A DNA stretch of 64,000 bases from Coenobita brevimanus. Lineage: Eukaryota; Arthropoda; Malacostraca; Decapoda; Coenobitidae. Shown piece by piece: positions 21,646-32,631 of this stretch. The DNA lies in contig CM064732.1 of NCBI GenBank assembly GCA_032717465.1, forward strand, positions 32,649,138 to 32,713,137, written 5' to 3'. The translations under genes and the position numbers were made by a program. The notes under the pieces are model-generated. The model saw only the letters and a program-made list of their open reading frames with translations. It ran no database searches and was not told the origin of the DNA. The first letter of the stretch is position 1. Each line of letters starts with the position of its first letter.

Positions 21646-23205
21646 AATGCAAGGAAGAAGAAGCTAAAGGCTAGAAGCCCGCAAAATTGTCCCTCCAAGA
21701 AAAAACAAAAGCAAGATAAAAGAGAGCCAAATTCGTGTTCCAATCATTTTTAAATGCCTGGACACACTGCTTTTGAATGGCAGGAGGTCATAGACAGTAG
21801 GAAATACAGACAGAGAAAGACAGTTCCAGGGCTGAACTGTTGCATACGTGGAATAAGGGTTTACTCTTGCATTAGAGCGTTGGACAGAAAAAGGATGAAA
21901 TTTGTTGCTAGATGGTTGCTACTGTCTGCAATAGTGCTGCAGGGATGCAAGTATGAACTTCAGAGGAACAGTGACCATTGAAGTAGCGATAGGAAACTGA
22001 TAAAGATGCACCTGTGCAGCAATGAGACAGAGGTTGAAGGCAGCCAATGAAGGTGGAGAGTTAAAGAGACAAAAAGCCTTTGATTTCACATTGCTGAGAA
22101 AAGCTGTATTTGGGAAGCCTCCCGACACATGAGTGTTGTACTCTTCATAGGGGCGAATAAATCCCATTTATAAAGTCAACAACTGCAAATGGGTAGAGAA
22201 GGAATGGAGTTGGCTTAGCACACCTAATCACTTGGAAACAGATTTTACACAAATGGTAGTATGATCTTTGCAAGACAAATCCCGAGAGAATGAAACCCTC
22301 AATTATGTGTAAAGATGGTGCAGGATTGATTGGATACTCGTATTGTTAAAAATTTGAGGATACCCCTGCGGAAGATTTTAACGGGTTAAAAGATGTAAGA
22401 AATGAGTTTCTGATGCACTGAAAACAAGATTGTTATTATCTCACTCAGACATATGAGCCAAGTCAGACATTAGGTGTGCCATGGCCTCATCCCTTGTTTG
22501 TTGAAATAACTGCAGAGATGGACACTGAGAGAAGTGAGTGAAAAGGTGAAGGATGGAGTCATCAGCATATGTGTGAATAGGGTTAGAGGTACAGCTTAGG
22601 TCACTGATGAATGGTAGGAAGAGAGCTGGTGATAGGACAGAGCCCTGAGGAACACCACTATCGACAGCTTTAGAAGAATGGACACCGTCGACAAGAGCAA
22701 CTATAAATCGACTAAAAAGGAAGCCAGAGATTAAGGCACAGATAGAAGGATAGAAACAGTAAGAGGACAGTCTGGAAAAAAAGATATATGCCAAACTCGA
22801 TCGAAAGCCTTTGAGATGTCAAGTGTAATGACACGGCTTTTGCCAAAGTCCCGAAAGGAGGACGTCCAATATTCTGAAAGGCAAGTGAGAAGATCGCCAG
22901 TGGAGTGTCCGTGGTGGAACCCATGCTGATGATCAGAAAGTAGGTTGTGATAGGAAAGGTGCTTTTTTGTGTGTGTGAAGAATAGATTCAAAAATTTTTG
23001 AAACACAGGATAATAAGCAATTGGCGATAGTGAGTTGGGCATGATCACCATTCTTTGGGACTGGCTGAATGGGAGCAACTTTCCAGCAGGAAGAGATACG
23101 GTACAAATTAACAAACAAAAGCGAAAGAGTTTACCTAGGCAGGATGTAGGCAAAGAAGCACAGTCCTTGAGGACAACAGGAGGGACTCCATCAGGCCCAT
23201 GTATA
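21640..23205 (-). mobile_element. LINE alpha, copy 2
   Basis: Minus-strand alpha element. The 3' end lies at 21640-21770 (tail CCTTGCATTAAAG then GATAGATAG), and the 5' end is truncated near 23205 within the GPDGVPPVVLKD region. Decayed RT frames are seen from 21919 to 23153. A GATA array abuts the 5' end (23206-23275). Confidence 0.8.
21919..23153 (-). pseudogene. Alpha copy 2 reverse transcriptase, frameshifted
   Basis: Frames on the minus strand give, in order: LGKLFRFCLLICTVSL, QHGFHHGHSTGDLLTCLSE, VITLDISKAFDRVWHISF (box A), SGVPQGSVLSPALFLPFI (box B), TYADDSILHLF (ADD intact), and much further down GFIRPYEEYNTHVSGGFPNT. Multiple frameshifts and stops separate the pieces. Length and order match alpha copy 1. 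Confidence 0.8.
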
Positions 23206-23275
23206 TGTCTATAGATAGACAGGTAGATAGATAGATAGACAGATAGACGGGTAGATAGATAGATATAGATATATA
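23206..23275. repeat. (GATA)n microsatellite
   Basis: GATA/GACA tetranucleotides directly at the 5' truncation point of alpha copy 2. Confidence 0.85.
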
Positions 23276-23860
23276 AAAATACAGAGTTGATGATTAATGC
23301 CCACAGCTCGCCAAGCAGTACACAAGTCCATGAACACAGTCATACCAAGAAGTGGTGCCAAGGCACAGCAAACCCGTCCCCTGCAGTCATTTTAGTACTG
23401 ACGTATAAACACAACAGGATATATGGTCAAAGATGTCACATATCAGATTTGCAGTAAATCAAGTGAAAATTGACGATTTTATGCGATTTGAAATTTTAGG
23501 CCCGACCCACTTGACATAGACTCCCCCTAATGCTGAGTGGGGGGTAACCCACCTTATGTAATGAGGCATGTTATAGGATGCAGATTTGAAAGATGCACCT
23601 TTAGGATTTGGTTGAATGTCGATATGACGAATTTGAAGAGTTATGACGAAAAAAACTATTTCTTTACTTTTTTTTTCTTTTTTACATTTTTTGGACCCAC
23701 AGCCTGGGCCTTGGTTCAGTTTGCCTCCAAATCAAAACGTCATAGCCCATCATCCCTGTAACTTTAGTCAAAATCGCAGCAGTAGTTTTCACGTAAAGTT
23801 GTTAACAGAAACCAGACAGACAAACAAACAAAGTTGTCCCACAAACCAGTGCTACAGGCT
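23276..23860. other. Unassigned; ends in CAGACAGACAAACAAAC
   Basis: No gene. A CAGACAGACAAACAAACAAA word at 23815-23834 resembles the end of the R2-type repeats and directly precedes the Gypsy RNase H remnant. Confidence 0.4.
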
Positions 23861-23864
23861 CCCA

Positions 23865-25291
23865 ACATTGATAAGCCATTCAAATTAGCCGTTGATGCTA
23901 GTGCTGTTGCACCTGGTACAGTGTTATAGCGAAACAGTGACCAAGGAATAGAAATGCCAGTATCTTACTGTAGCAGAAAGTTCTCTCCTACTCAGTGTAA
24001 ATACTCAACTACAGAGAAGGACCTGTTAGCTCTTACCTTAGCATTACAACATTTTGCTATGTTGGTCCAGGATCACCCCCTTTGCAAGTGTATATTGATC
24101 ACCATCCCCTTAAGTTATTAAAAAACTGGATGCACAAGAACCAGTGTCTTACTAGATAGGCTCTATTCCTTCAGGAGTATTCCCTTAACATTACGTTCAT
24201 AAAAGGAACTGATATCCCAGTGGCGGACTATCTGTCCCGCCTTTCACAGCAGATGAGTTTCGCCTCTGTCAAACCCCTTTCTCAGGTTGGGAGGTGTAAC
24301 GGAAGCTGAACTCCAGTCCTGAGTAGAGAATGGAAGAGGCAGAGAGATGGAGACAATATAGCAAGAAGGGAGGCAGAGTGGTGGTCCCCCAGGATTAACT
24401 CCACCAAACTGTCATTATGGTATTAAGGCACTCCAGACTAACCCTCCAAAGCCTCATCTGACAGCTCTCCTGACTTTGTTTTGAACACCTCTTCTCTCCT
24501 GGGTCCTGACCCAACTGCTTGTCCCGTTTGACTGGAAATGTCGTGGCCAAGGGTCTCGTGGTGAAAAAGGGCATGGTCCAGTCCCCAGCTCCTCCTCAGT
24601 CCCCGGACTTCACCAACTACCGATTCTAGCGCCACTAAAGAACTACTGTATTCCTACTCATATTGCTTGAGATGAGGCTGGACTGAATAAAAAGGCACAG
24701 AAAGTAGACTTTACACACACTCTTCTTCCACCACACATGGTTCACACACACTCGGAGTCACATCTTTGTGACACTCTTTTACACACTCTTTTACTACATT
24801 CTTGTTTACTTTTAACTCACATCCTTACAGTCCACACTACAAGTAACCTCCACACGACTTCCACCCTTACCAGTAATCACTCTCTGACCCCAGTTAAGAA
24901 GTGCCGTCCTGCCCTTGTCCCTGATCTGCAACTGAGAGTATGTTACTGCCATACGAGTGTCTGGAGTTTAAACTTAGTTCTTAGACTCTAGTTATTCATG
25001 TGTTAAAAGGTGTCCTGTGTTCAGTCAGGTTTGTTCATGTAATTTTCCTCCCATTTACCTACTCATTGACTGTATTGCATAGCACCATTGCATATTCCCC
25101 TTTGATTAGTTGCATTTTGAACCTGTTTTTCCACTTTTTGCACTCGTTAGGTAGATTTAAGAACATATTTTTGTACAAAAACCAAGTAGAGGAATTATGC
25201 GTTTTGCTTTCACTCCCATATAATGTGATTGTTTTTGAGTCCGCCCTTCCTTGTGCACTTGACAATCTGAATATAATATTTGTTCATAAAA
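23865..25291 (+). mobile_element. Third Gypsy element, 3' remnant (RNase H, PPT, LTR)
   Basis: An RNase H remnant (23870-24250) is followed with no integrase by a purine tract GGTTGGGAGG and a putative LTR starting TGTAACGG at 24295. The LTR may end at ATAACA near 25291, which would make it about 1 kb. AATAAA lies at 24691. RNase H placed last, next to the PPT, matches the two complete elements at 27 and 34 kb. The LTR end is a guess from terminal bases only. Confidence 0.6.
23870..24250 (+). pseudogene. Gypsy RNase H remnant
   Basis: Plus-strand pieces read KPFKLAVDASAVAPGTVL, then DQGIEMPVSYCSRKFSPTQ and KYSTTEKDLLALTLALQHF, then with a frameshift LYSFRSIPLTLRS. These align with the RNase H of the element at 32.2-32.57 kb (KPFKMAVDASDTGAGAVLLQ, KNYSTIEKELLALILGLQHF). 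Stops and frameshifts make it non-functional. Confidence 0.75.
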
Positions 25292-25454
25292 TAACACATA
25301 GTCCTCACCTTACGATGGGATTACGTTCTGACGGGTCTGTCGTAAATCAATTTGGTCATAAGTCGAAAATCCATTACAGTACTCTCAGAGTCAGATATAC
25401 AGTACACATCACGATGTCAGACATGTGTCCAAACACTTTTAAAGTCAGTAATAT

Positions 25455-25740
25455 GGGGAGGCGGTGGCTGAATCAGTCCTAAAGGGCCCAGGATCGATTC
25501 CCGGCTGCTGTAGGGAACAGTTTAATGCTTTGATTTTAATCAAAAGACTTTACTGAAGACCCGCTGACATGTAAAAATACCCCCAATAATACCAGTGCCC
25601 CAGTTCTGTATGAGATCGCCCCAGCATAATAGGCAGTGCATTTTAGTGCCGAAATAGTGACACCTGGAGGTGTGTTGGAGGATTACTGGGCTTTGTGATA
25701 GGCCCTGAAACCTTTGCCAGAGTTGGACACATAATAATAT
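25455..25740 (+). mobile_element. tRNA-derived SINE
   Basis: The head contains an A-box-like GTGGCTGAATCAGTC (25464-25478) and a B-box-like GGATCGATTCC (25491-25501) at tRNA spacing, i.e. an internal RNA polymerase III promoter. A non-tRNA body follows and ends in GGAGGATTACTGGGCTTTGT, AGGCCCTGAAACC and an ATAATAAT tail. The 3' part matches the poly-A insert at 10268-10368. Confidence 0.6.
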
Positions 25741-26164
25741 CTGCAAATAACTATTACTCAAAATATTGAACGGTATGTAAATAACCACAAATGAACAATA
25801 ATTACAAATGAATAAAAAAAAAATCCCCCACGAACGCCTCAGCTACCTCCACATCGACACTAGCAGCCTCACCACTCACCCTGATGTTATGGAAGAAAAA
25901 ACTGATTTTAAACTGCATAAATCAGCCATGACTAGAGTCAAATTGTACATCACAATCAGGGCATTTTGTTTGTCTTTTTAGTTAGTTGTTTTCCGTGGGA
26001 GGCAGTAACTCTCCGCCAGCCAACTTGTTGACATGTAGGAAACATGCATGGGTTGGTTACAAGATTACCACCCAGGGTTGTAAATGATTTCCTGGCTTAC
26101 AGGAAGTCATTTGGCTTGTCACTCAGTGTAGAATCACCCTAGGGTAGAGTATCACTACACTGGG

Positions 26165-26310
26165 TGAGTGGATGATGGGCGCCCCTTCTTATGAACTAGG
26201 GAGAAGGCAGCGAAATGCCGGGGGACAGGACGACATGGGGGCAATTTGTTGCGCTCCCCCACCCCCTTACGGGACTAAGGCAACTGGCTATAGACAGATG
26301 GAGAGACAAT
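26165..26310 (+). mobile_element. LINE gamma 3'-end fragment
   Basis: Matches the gamma 3' UTR: GGCAGCGAAATGCCGGGGGA, GGGGGCAATTTGTTGCGCTC, ACGGGACTAAGGCAACTGGC and a GACAGATGGAGAGA tail. Only about 140 bp, no coding sequence. Confidence 0.65.
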
Positions 26311-26453
26311 CAGGACCCGCACAGTCCTTTAGCATCAGAAAACTGAAACAGGCTGTGCCGCTGTAGGCCTGGGTTACAGATAAAACGAATGCATCCTTGG
26401 CAGCAAACTATCATACAAAGTGATACGAGTATTTTCGCAGCAAAAAGAAACTG

Positions 26454-26729
26454 TAAACAGTAACATAAAATAATAAACAGCCCATTCATAAATTGATAAC
26501 ATAGTTGTGTAATATAGCTGTAAGTTATATATTTGATATTCAATATCATTATTCATACCACTGCAGTGCAATCGGTGTGTTATGTGAATAAACCTCCCGA
26601 ACACAGCCTGGTTTACAGCTTATGAGTGTGCCTGCAGTCGGCTGCTGCTCAAAAGTACTTGTGAAGGTTGTACTGGGCCATCGTCGTAACAGGTTATTGG
26701 TCATCAGTCGGACGGTGGTAAGTTGAGGA

Positions 26730-26768
<39 letters not shown>

Positions 26769-26783
26769 TATATATATATATAT

Positions 26784-26837
<54 letters not shown>

Positions 26838-27130
26838 AGTAACATAAAATAATAAACAGCACATTCATAAATTGATAACATAATTGTGCATTATAGCTGT
26901 AAATTATATATTTGATATTCAATATCATTATTCATACCACTGCAGTGCAATCGGTGTGTTATGTGAATAAACCTCCCGAACACAGCCTGGTTTACAGCTT
27001 ATGAGTGTGCCTGCAGTCGGCTGCTGCTCAAAAGTACTTGTGAAGGTTGTACTGGGCCATCGTCGTAACAGGTTATTGGTCATCAGTCGGACGGTGGTAA
27101 GTTGAGGACCATATATATATATATATATAT

Positions 27131-27174
<44 letters not shown>
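26454..27174. repeat. Near-identical tandem duplication separated by TA arrays
   Basis: Unit 1 (26454-26731) and unit 2 (26833-27112) start at TAAACAGTAACATAAAATAA and are almost identical through CGGTGGTAAGTTGAGGACCA. Each is followed by a TA array with embedded CACACA. The period is 379 bp. The downstream array received the Gypsy element at 27175. Confidence 0.85.
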
Positions 27175-27966
27175 TGTTACACAGCCTATGATTTCATCAT
27201 CCTTTGTGTAATTTTAACGCACAGTATGCTGCATGTTTGATCACGAGCGTGTTCTGCCTCAGTCCCCCCTTCTACTGTTATAGTAGAGTAAGTCATCCTT
27301 TCTGTTGTTCAGAGCAGGATTGTCAGCTCTTTGTCCCCTATGGCTTCATTTGCGCATCCTTCTTACAAGTTGTATCAAGCTCTGCTGGCCCCTATATAAT
27401 GAGCTCAGTTTCTACATTAATTGCCACTTAGATCTACTCCTCATTTTGTTCACATCTCTGTCCTCCCCTGTACAGTTATTATTGTGAGTGCTCAGGAAGT
27501 CTCCAACCATCTAGCAGCTGTGTAATTTGAGTATAAGTGTTATTGCATTTTGTTCTTGTACTGTATAGCATAAGTTGTTAATTCTTAGGCCTAGTAAGGT
27601 TTTTGTAATTTATGTAAGGTTATTGTCAGCCATCATTAATAATATTTTGTATCTGTAATAATATACTATATCTTGCATTAACTGAGCATTATCCAGTGTA
27701 TTGTCATTTTATCAGGGCTGACTTAGATAAATTTACTCATGCTAATTTCGTGTTAATAGAGGCTATTGCAGTTAACCATATATTTAATTGTTTTTTGCCA
27801 TTACATAATCCTTATGAGTCCTGAATGTTTTGTTGTTAGTTTGAGCATTAAACTTTAACTTGTAATTTAGCTAACTCTTTTGTTTTGAACCTGGAACTTT
27901 ACGGGACAGTAGTGATTTTTAGTATTCTCACTTAAAGTGTACATTATCTTTCGCTGTTCCGTAACA
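27175..27966 (+). repeat. 5' LTR of Gypsy 1
   Basis: 792 bp, TGTTACA...CGTAACA, with the terminal inverted repeat TGTTAC/GTAACA. TATATAAT at 27393-27400 is a plausible TATA box, and ATTAAA at 27847-27852 a plausible poly-A signal. Confidence 0.92.
27393..27400 (+). promoter_or_regulatory. LTR TATA box
   Basis: TATATAAT followed by GAGCTCAG sits about 220 bp into the LTR and is identical in the 3' LTR (32851-32858). Transcription start would be roughly 25-30 bp downstream. This is inferred from position and sequence only. Confidence 0.55.
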
Positions 27967-27972
27967 TAAATT

Positions 27973-27990
27973 TGGCGACCTCGCCAGGAT
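27973..27990 (+). promoter_or_regulatory. Primer-binding site of Gypsy 1
   Basis: TGGCGACCTCGCCAGGAT starts six bases after the LTR. It resembles the complement of an arginine tRNA 3' end (TGGCGACCGCG...CAGGA from memory) with two or three mismatches. The counterpart in Gypsy 2 is TGGCAACCTTGCCACGAT. Confidence 0.65.
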
Positions 27991-28045
27991 ATTCAGGATA
28001 TTATCATAAGGATATTGCTTGATATTTTGTGGCTGTTACTTATTC

Positions 28046-28915
28046 ATGATGTCTACTATTACTACGCTTGATGAAGCCAAAGATTTCTTGTCAAATGTGC
28101 AAACAGTGTTGGATTTAGAAAACAGAACAAAGAATGAACTTAAGCTTGTTCGCTCTCATCATTCTAAAGATCAAATTGTTGACATGATTAATGAAAGCTT
28201 GTTTAATGTAACTCCTCCAAATGAGCAAACGCAGATTGAATTAGCTAACTTACAGCTAGCCCTGCAGGAGGCTCAGGCTAAGGAGGCGGAGTCTCGTGCT
28301 AAGGAGGCTGAGGCACAAGTTGAACTTGCCAGGATTCAGGCAGACCATGAGTATCGCATGAAACAAGGTGGAACTGGATCATCTAGCTCTGATGATTTTG
28401 ATGTGGCTAAAAATGTTAAACTTGTCCCTCCTTTTAATGAATCTGATTTAACAAAGTATTTTCAGTTGTTTGAGAGGGTAGCTACAGGTTTTAATTGGCC
28501 CCAAAAGTATTGGCCAGTACTCCTTCAAACTGTTCTCACCGGTAAAGCTCAAGTAACTTATGCATCTTTGCCTCAGGATCAATCTGATAATTATGATGTA
28601 GTTAAGAGCTTGATTCTTAAGGTCTATGAGCTTGTCCCTGAAGCCTATAGAGTAAAATTTAGGACAACTTACAAGCAAGATAAGCAATCCCATGTTGAGT
28701 ATGCAAAAATCAAAGAAGATCTGTTAGAGCAGTGGTTAAATTCTAAGAATGTGGATTCTGATTTTGGTAAATTTAAGCAGATGATTTTGCTGGAGGACTT
28801 CAAAAGGTGTATTAGTAAAGATGTAAGCCTATATCTTGATGAGAGAAGAATAGATAATTTGTCTGATGCTGCAGTTTTAGCTGATGAATATGTTCTCACT
28901 CAAGAGATATTCTAA
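28046..28915 (+). CDS. gag: Gag of Gypsy 1 with SCAN-like capsid C-terminal domain
   Basis: Start chosen at ATG 28046 (an adjacent ATG follows), giving about 289 residues. An Ala/Glu/Lys-rich coiled coil (LQEAQAKEAESRAKEAEAQV) is followed by a capsid core (FNESDLTKYFQLFERVATGF, YWPVLLQTVLTGKA) and a C-terminal domain KVYELVPEAYRVKFRTTYKQ ... LLEDFKRCI ... NLSDAAVLADEYVL, which resembles the vertebrate SCAN domain. SCAN is published as derived from the capsid of a Gmr1-like Gypsy element. The frame stops after VLTQEIF, while Gypsy 2 reads straight on at this point (DDYVLHKYGNEPKEF), so the stop probably reflects a small deletion. Confidence 0.85.
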   Translation: MMSTITTLDEAKDFLSNVQTVLDLENRTKNELKLVRSHHSKDQIVDMINESLFNVTPPNEQTQIELANLQLALQEAQAKEAESRAKEAEAQVELARIQADHEYRMKQGGTGSSSSDDFDVAKNVKLVPPFNESDLTKYFQLFERVATGFNWPQKYWPVLLQTVLTGKAQVTYASLPQDQSDNYDVVKSLILKVYELVPEAYRVKFRTTYKQDKQSHVEYAKIKEDLLEQWLNSKNVDSDFGKFKQMILLEDFKRCISKDVSLYLDERRIDNLSDAAVLADEYVLTQEIF

Positions 28916-31900
28916 AGAAAAAGGGAAAGCTGAGAGTAAGTACGTTGCCTCTACTCAGAGTACAGGTAACAGGAAAGAGAATAAAGATGATGTTTCTCAG
29001 GAAGTAAATACCAGCTTCACCTCTAGATTTCAGAAAAGTAAATGTACTTATTGTAGTAAGCTTGGTCATACTACGGAGAGATGTTTCAGGAGACAGTGCG
29101 ATGTGAACAAAAAGGAGTCTTTAAATATTCAGTCAATTGGTCTAGTGTCCACTCTTGAGAGTTTCCAGAATTCTTTAACTGAGTTAACTGAACCTGCTTT
29201 GAGGGGTAACTTAAATTCTCATGATGGAGCTCCTCTTTTGAGCAGTAACGTGGGTGACACTCTCAAGAGTTCATGTGCTAATTTCCTGTCTGAAGGTTTT
29301 GTCAGTCCTCTGGACAGTAATGACAGGAAATCAGTTAAAATATATCGTGATACAGGTGCTTGCCAATCCCTTATGCTGACCAGTGTTCTAGGCTCTAATG
29401 TTAATTCCTCTGATGAAACTGTAATCTTACAAGGTGTAGGGAATAATTACTTCTCTGTCCCTCTGTGCAGAGTGAATTTAGAGTCTGGTTTTGCTAATGG
29501 TTCCGTTATGGTTGGGTTGGTTGAGACACTCCCAATGTCAGGTGTAACTTTCTTACTTGGAAATGATATTGGTGGAAGTCAAGTGTGTCCAGCTCCTCAG
29601 TTGTCTGGTGAGCCAGTGGCTGCGACCCAGGATTGTGATGTCCCTGATGTGTTCCCTGCATGTGCTGTCACTAGGGCTAAGTCTAAAGTTACTGGTGATT
29701 TAGAGGATAATGATGATGATGATGTTATCCTAGCTGACACTTTTCTTGCTAATTTGGACCACTCACCAGATGAGGGAGTACCCCGTAGTGTTGATAATTT
29801 GTCTCGTCAAGAGTTGATTGAGTTGCAGGTTGCTGACCCTGAGTTGAAAGGTCTAGCTAACTCTGCTTGCAGTGAGGAAGAGTCAGCTGGTGCTTCTACT
29901 TGTTATTATATAAAGTCAGGAGTGCTTATGAGGAAGTGGAGACCCCCAACAGCATCAGCCGACTGTGAATGGGAGGTTGTACATCAAGTTGTCATCCCCC
30001 GTGTTTGTAGGCAGGATATCATTGGAGTGGCTCATGATTCCAGTTTGGCAGGACACCTTGGAGTGAGGAAGACTGTGGCACGCATTTTGAAACACTTCTA
30101 CTGGCCAGGTATCTTCAGGGATGTTTCCTGGTATTGTAAGTCTTGTCACACCTGTCAAGTTGTGGGGAAGTGTAATCAGACCGAAAAGGTTGCACCTCTA
30201 GTTCCCATTCCTCCTTTTGAGGCGCCTTTTACCCGTGTGTTGGTGGATATTGTGGGCCCTCTTCCTAAGACTTCTTCAGGATTTTCTTATGTGTTGACCC
30301 TGATTGATATGGCTACTCGTTATCCTGAAGCCATTCCACTTAGAAATATCTCAGCAAAGAACGTAGTTAAGGAAATGCTAGGGTTCTTCACAAAGTTTGG
30401 TCTGCCCAAGGAGGTACAGTCTGACCGGGGAAGTAATTTCATGTCAAATGTTTTCAAGCAGTCTCTGAAAGAGTTGGGCATCGCCCAGATCACGTCTTCA
30501 GCTTACCATCCCCAGACCCAAGGAGCGTTGGAGAGATATCAAACACTCAAATCGATGCTCAAGAAATACTGTTTGGAACATCAGAAAGACTGGGATAAAG
30601 GTCTTCCATTCGTTGTGTTTGCCGCAAGAGAATCTCCAAATGAATCACTGGGCTTCTCACGTTTTGAACTACTGTTTGGTCATGAAGTAAGAGGACCCCT
30701 TAAGTTACTCAAGGAATGCTGGCTGTCGGAGGAAGATGACGTCAACCTGCTGGAGTATGCGATGAAGTTCAAAGAACGGCTGTCCACTGCTTTACAGCTG
30801 GCGAGAGAGAATTTAGGAGCTGCTCAGGAGAAGATGAAGACTTGGTATGATAAGAAGTCCAGGTTACGCCACTTTCAGCCAGGAGATCAGGTTTTGATTC
30901 TGCTACCGGTGCATGGGCAACCTCTTCAAGCCAACTTTAGTGGTCCTTATTTCGTGGAGAAGAAATTCAGTGATGTCAACTATGTCATCGCCACACCAGA
31001 TCGTAGAAAGAACAAGCAACTATGTCACATCAACATGCTAAAGTTATATCACAGGCGGGACGAAAATAATCCAGTCTGCACTGTAGCTGTTCCACCCGAG
31101 TCTGCAAGTGAAGCTCTCCCATGCAGTATGAGCCTGAGTGATAGTTTGGGGAAGAATCCTGATATCATGAATGATCTCCAGACTAAGCTTTCTCATCTAC
31201 CTCCCGAGGAAAGGTAGGAGTTTTCGGCATTACTGCAGGAGTACCCGCAAGTGTTCTGTGCCACTCCAGGAAGAACCACTGTGTTGATGCATGATGTCGA
31301 TGTTGGAGACGCAAAGCCAATTAAATTGCCTCCTTACCGTGTGAACCCAGTGAAAGTTCCTCTCATCCAGAAGGAGCTTGGCTACCTGTTGGACCACAAG
31401 ATGATTGAGCCCTGTCAGAGCGAGTGGAGTTCTCCTGTCACTCTAGTCCCTAAGCCAGGTGGGTCACAGCGGCTTTGCATTGACTACAGACGTGTTAATC
31501 AGATAACCAAACCAGACACTTACCCTCTCCCTCGTGTGGAAGATTGCATAGACAAGATCGGAAAGGCTAGGTACATAAGTAAGTTTGATTTGTTAAAGGG
31601 ATACTGGCAAGTACCTATGACTGAACGTGCTAGGGAGATCTCATGTTTTGTAACACTAGGAAAGACTTTTGCATGTTCCGTAATGCCATATGGTATGAAG
31701 AATGCACCAGCCACTTTTCAGAAGCTCATGAATGTTGTAACAGAGGGTTTGGCAGGGTGTGTTGTTTATATTGATGATGTATTAATCTTCAGTGACAACT
31801 GAAAAGATCACCTATGCCATGTCAGTAAATTTCTTGAGCGTTTAGTTCAGGCTAATCTTGTAGCTAATTTATCAAAGTGTGAGTTTGGTCAAGCTAAAGT

Positions 31901-32570
31901 TCAGTACCTTGGGTACGTAATTGGTGATGGACATGTTGCACCACCAGGAGCTAAGGTTCAGGTTATAAGTGATCTTCCCAGACCTAAAAGTAGGAAAGAG
32001 CTACAAAGATTTTTGGGAATGGTAGGTTATTACCGGAGATTTGTTCTTAACTTTTCTATTCTTGTATCACCACTTACAGACCTACTGAAAAAGGGAGTTA
32101 AATTTGTCTGGACTGATAACTGTGAATCCTCTTTCAACAAACTTAAAGCTATCCTATTAAGTCAGCCAGTGCTCGCTACTCCAAATTTTGCTAAGCCTTT
32201 TAAGATGGCTGTTGATGCAAGTGATACAGGAGCTGGGGCTGTTTTGCTGCAAGAGGATGATCAGGGTATTGAACATCCTGTATCTTATTACAGTAAGAAG
32301 TTCACTCCACCTCAAAAGAACTACTCAACTATTGAGAAAGAGCTTTTGGCCTTGATTTTGGGTTTACAGCATTTTTCATTTTATTTGTGTTCTGGTTTTG
32401 ACCCCATAGTCATTTATACCGATCATAACCCACTGAAATTCCCTAGTAAGTTTAAAGATAAAAATCAGAGATTGACAAGATGGAGTCTACTTCTTCAGGA
32501 GTATTCATTAGACATACAACATGTCAAGGGGAAAGAAAATGTTATTGCAGATTGCTTATCTAGACTTTAG
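28884..32570 (+). pseudogene. pol: Pol of Gypsy 1: CCHC - protease - integrase - RT - RNase H
   Basis: One reading frame of about 1,229 codons with two in-frame stops (TAG 31215-31217, TGA 31800-31802). In order: zinc knuckle CTYCSKLGHTTERC (about 29043); protease IYRDTGACQSLM (29340); integrase with HDSSLAGH and CKSCHTC zinc ligands, VDIVGPLP, QSDRGSNF and ALERYQ at D-35-E spacing, then GPY/F-like FSGPYFVEKKF; then RT with WSSPVTLVPKPGG, LCIDYRRVNQ, SKFDLLKGYWQVPM, MPYGMKNAPATFQKLM and VVYIDDVLIFSD; and RNase H with MAVDASDTGAGAVL, IEKELLALI, IYTDHNPL and KENVIADCLSRL. All catalytic residues checked are intact. The TGA replaces a codon usually Trp. With so few lesions the source element was probably recently active. 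Confidence 0.9.
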
Positions 32571-32618
32571 ACAGATTGTTTTAGAGTAATAAGAAATTTC
32601 CTTTGTAAATTTCTTTTT

Positions 32619-32631
32619 CTTTGTGGGGAGG
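32619..32631 (+). promoter_or_regulatory. Polypurine tract of Gypsy 1
   Basis: The G-rich run GTGGGGAGG directly abuts the 3' LTR TG at 32632. It would be the plus-strand primer for reverse transcription. Confidence 0.75.

Larger units (their letters stand above)
25292..26731. mobile_element. Possible composite DNA element with GTCCTCA-type ends
   Basis: The left edge reads TAGTCCTCACCTTACGATGG and the right edge, reverse-complemented, reads TATGGTCCTCAACTTACCAC. These share GTCCTCA(C/A)CTTAC with TA outside each, as in TA-targeting DNA transposons. The interior contains a SINE and a gamma LINE tail, and no transposase was found. The ends are the only support. Confidence 0.3.

Noticed and set aside
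24438..25482. Short frames in the third Gypsy LTR region and downstream
   Set aside because: No domains, mixed strands. They lie in a putative LTR and transposon-like end.
26549..27140. Tyr-Ile repeat peptides
   Set aside because: Translations of TA arrays joined to the duplicated unit. No conserved domain.
28884..28915. Programmed frameshift between gag and pol of Gypsy 1
   Set aside because: Gypsy 2 reads through the equivalent region in one frame, and a 2-bp deletion in Gypsy 1 explains the shift, so a programmed event is not needed.
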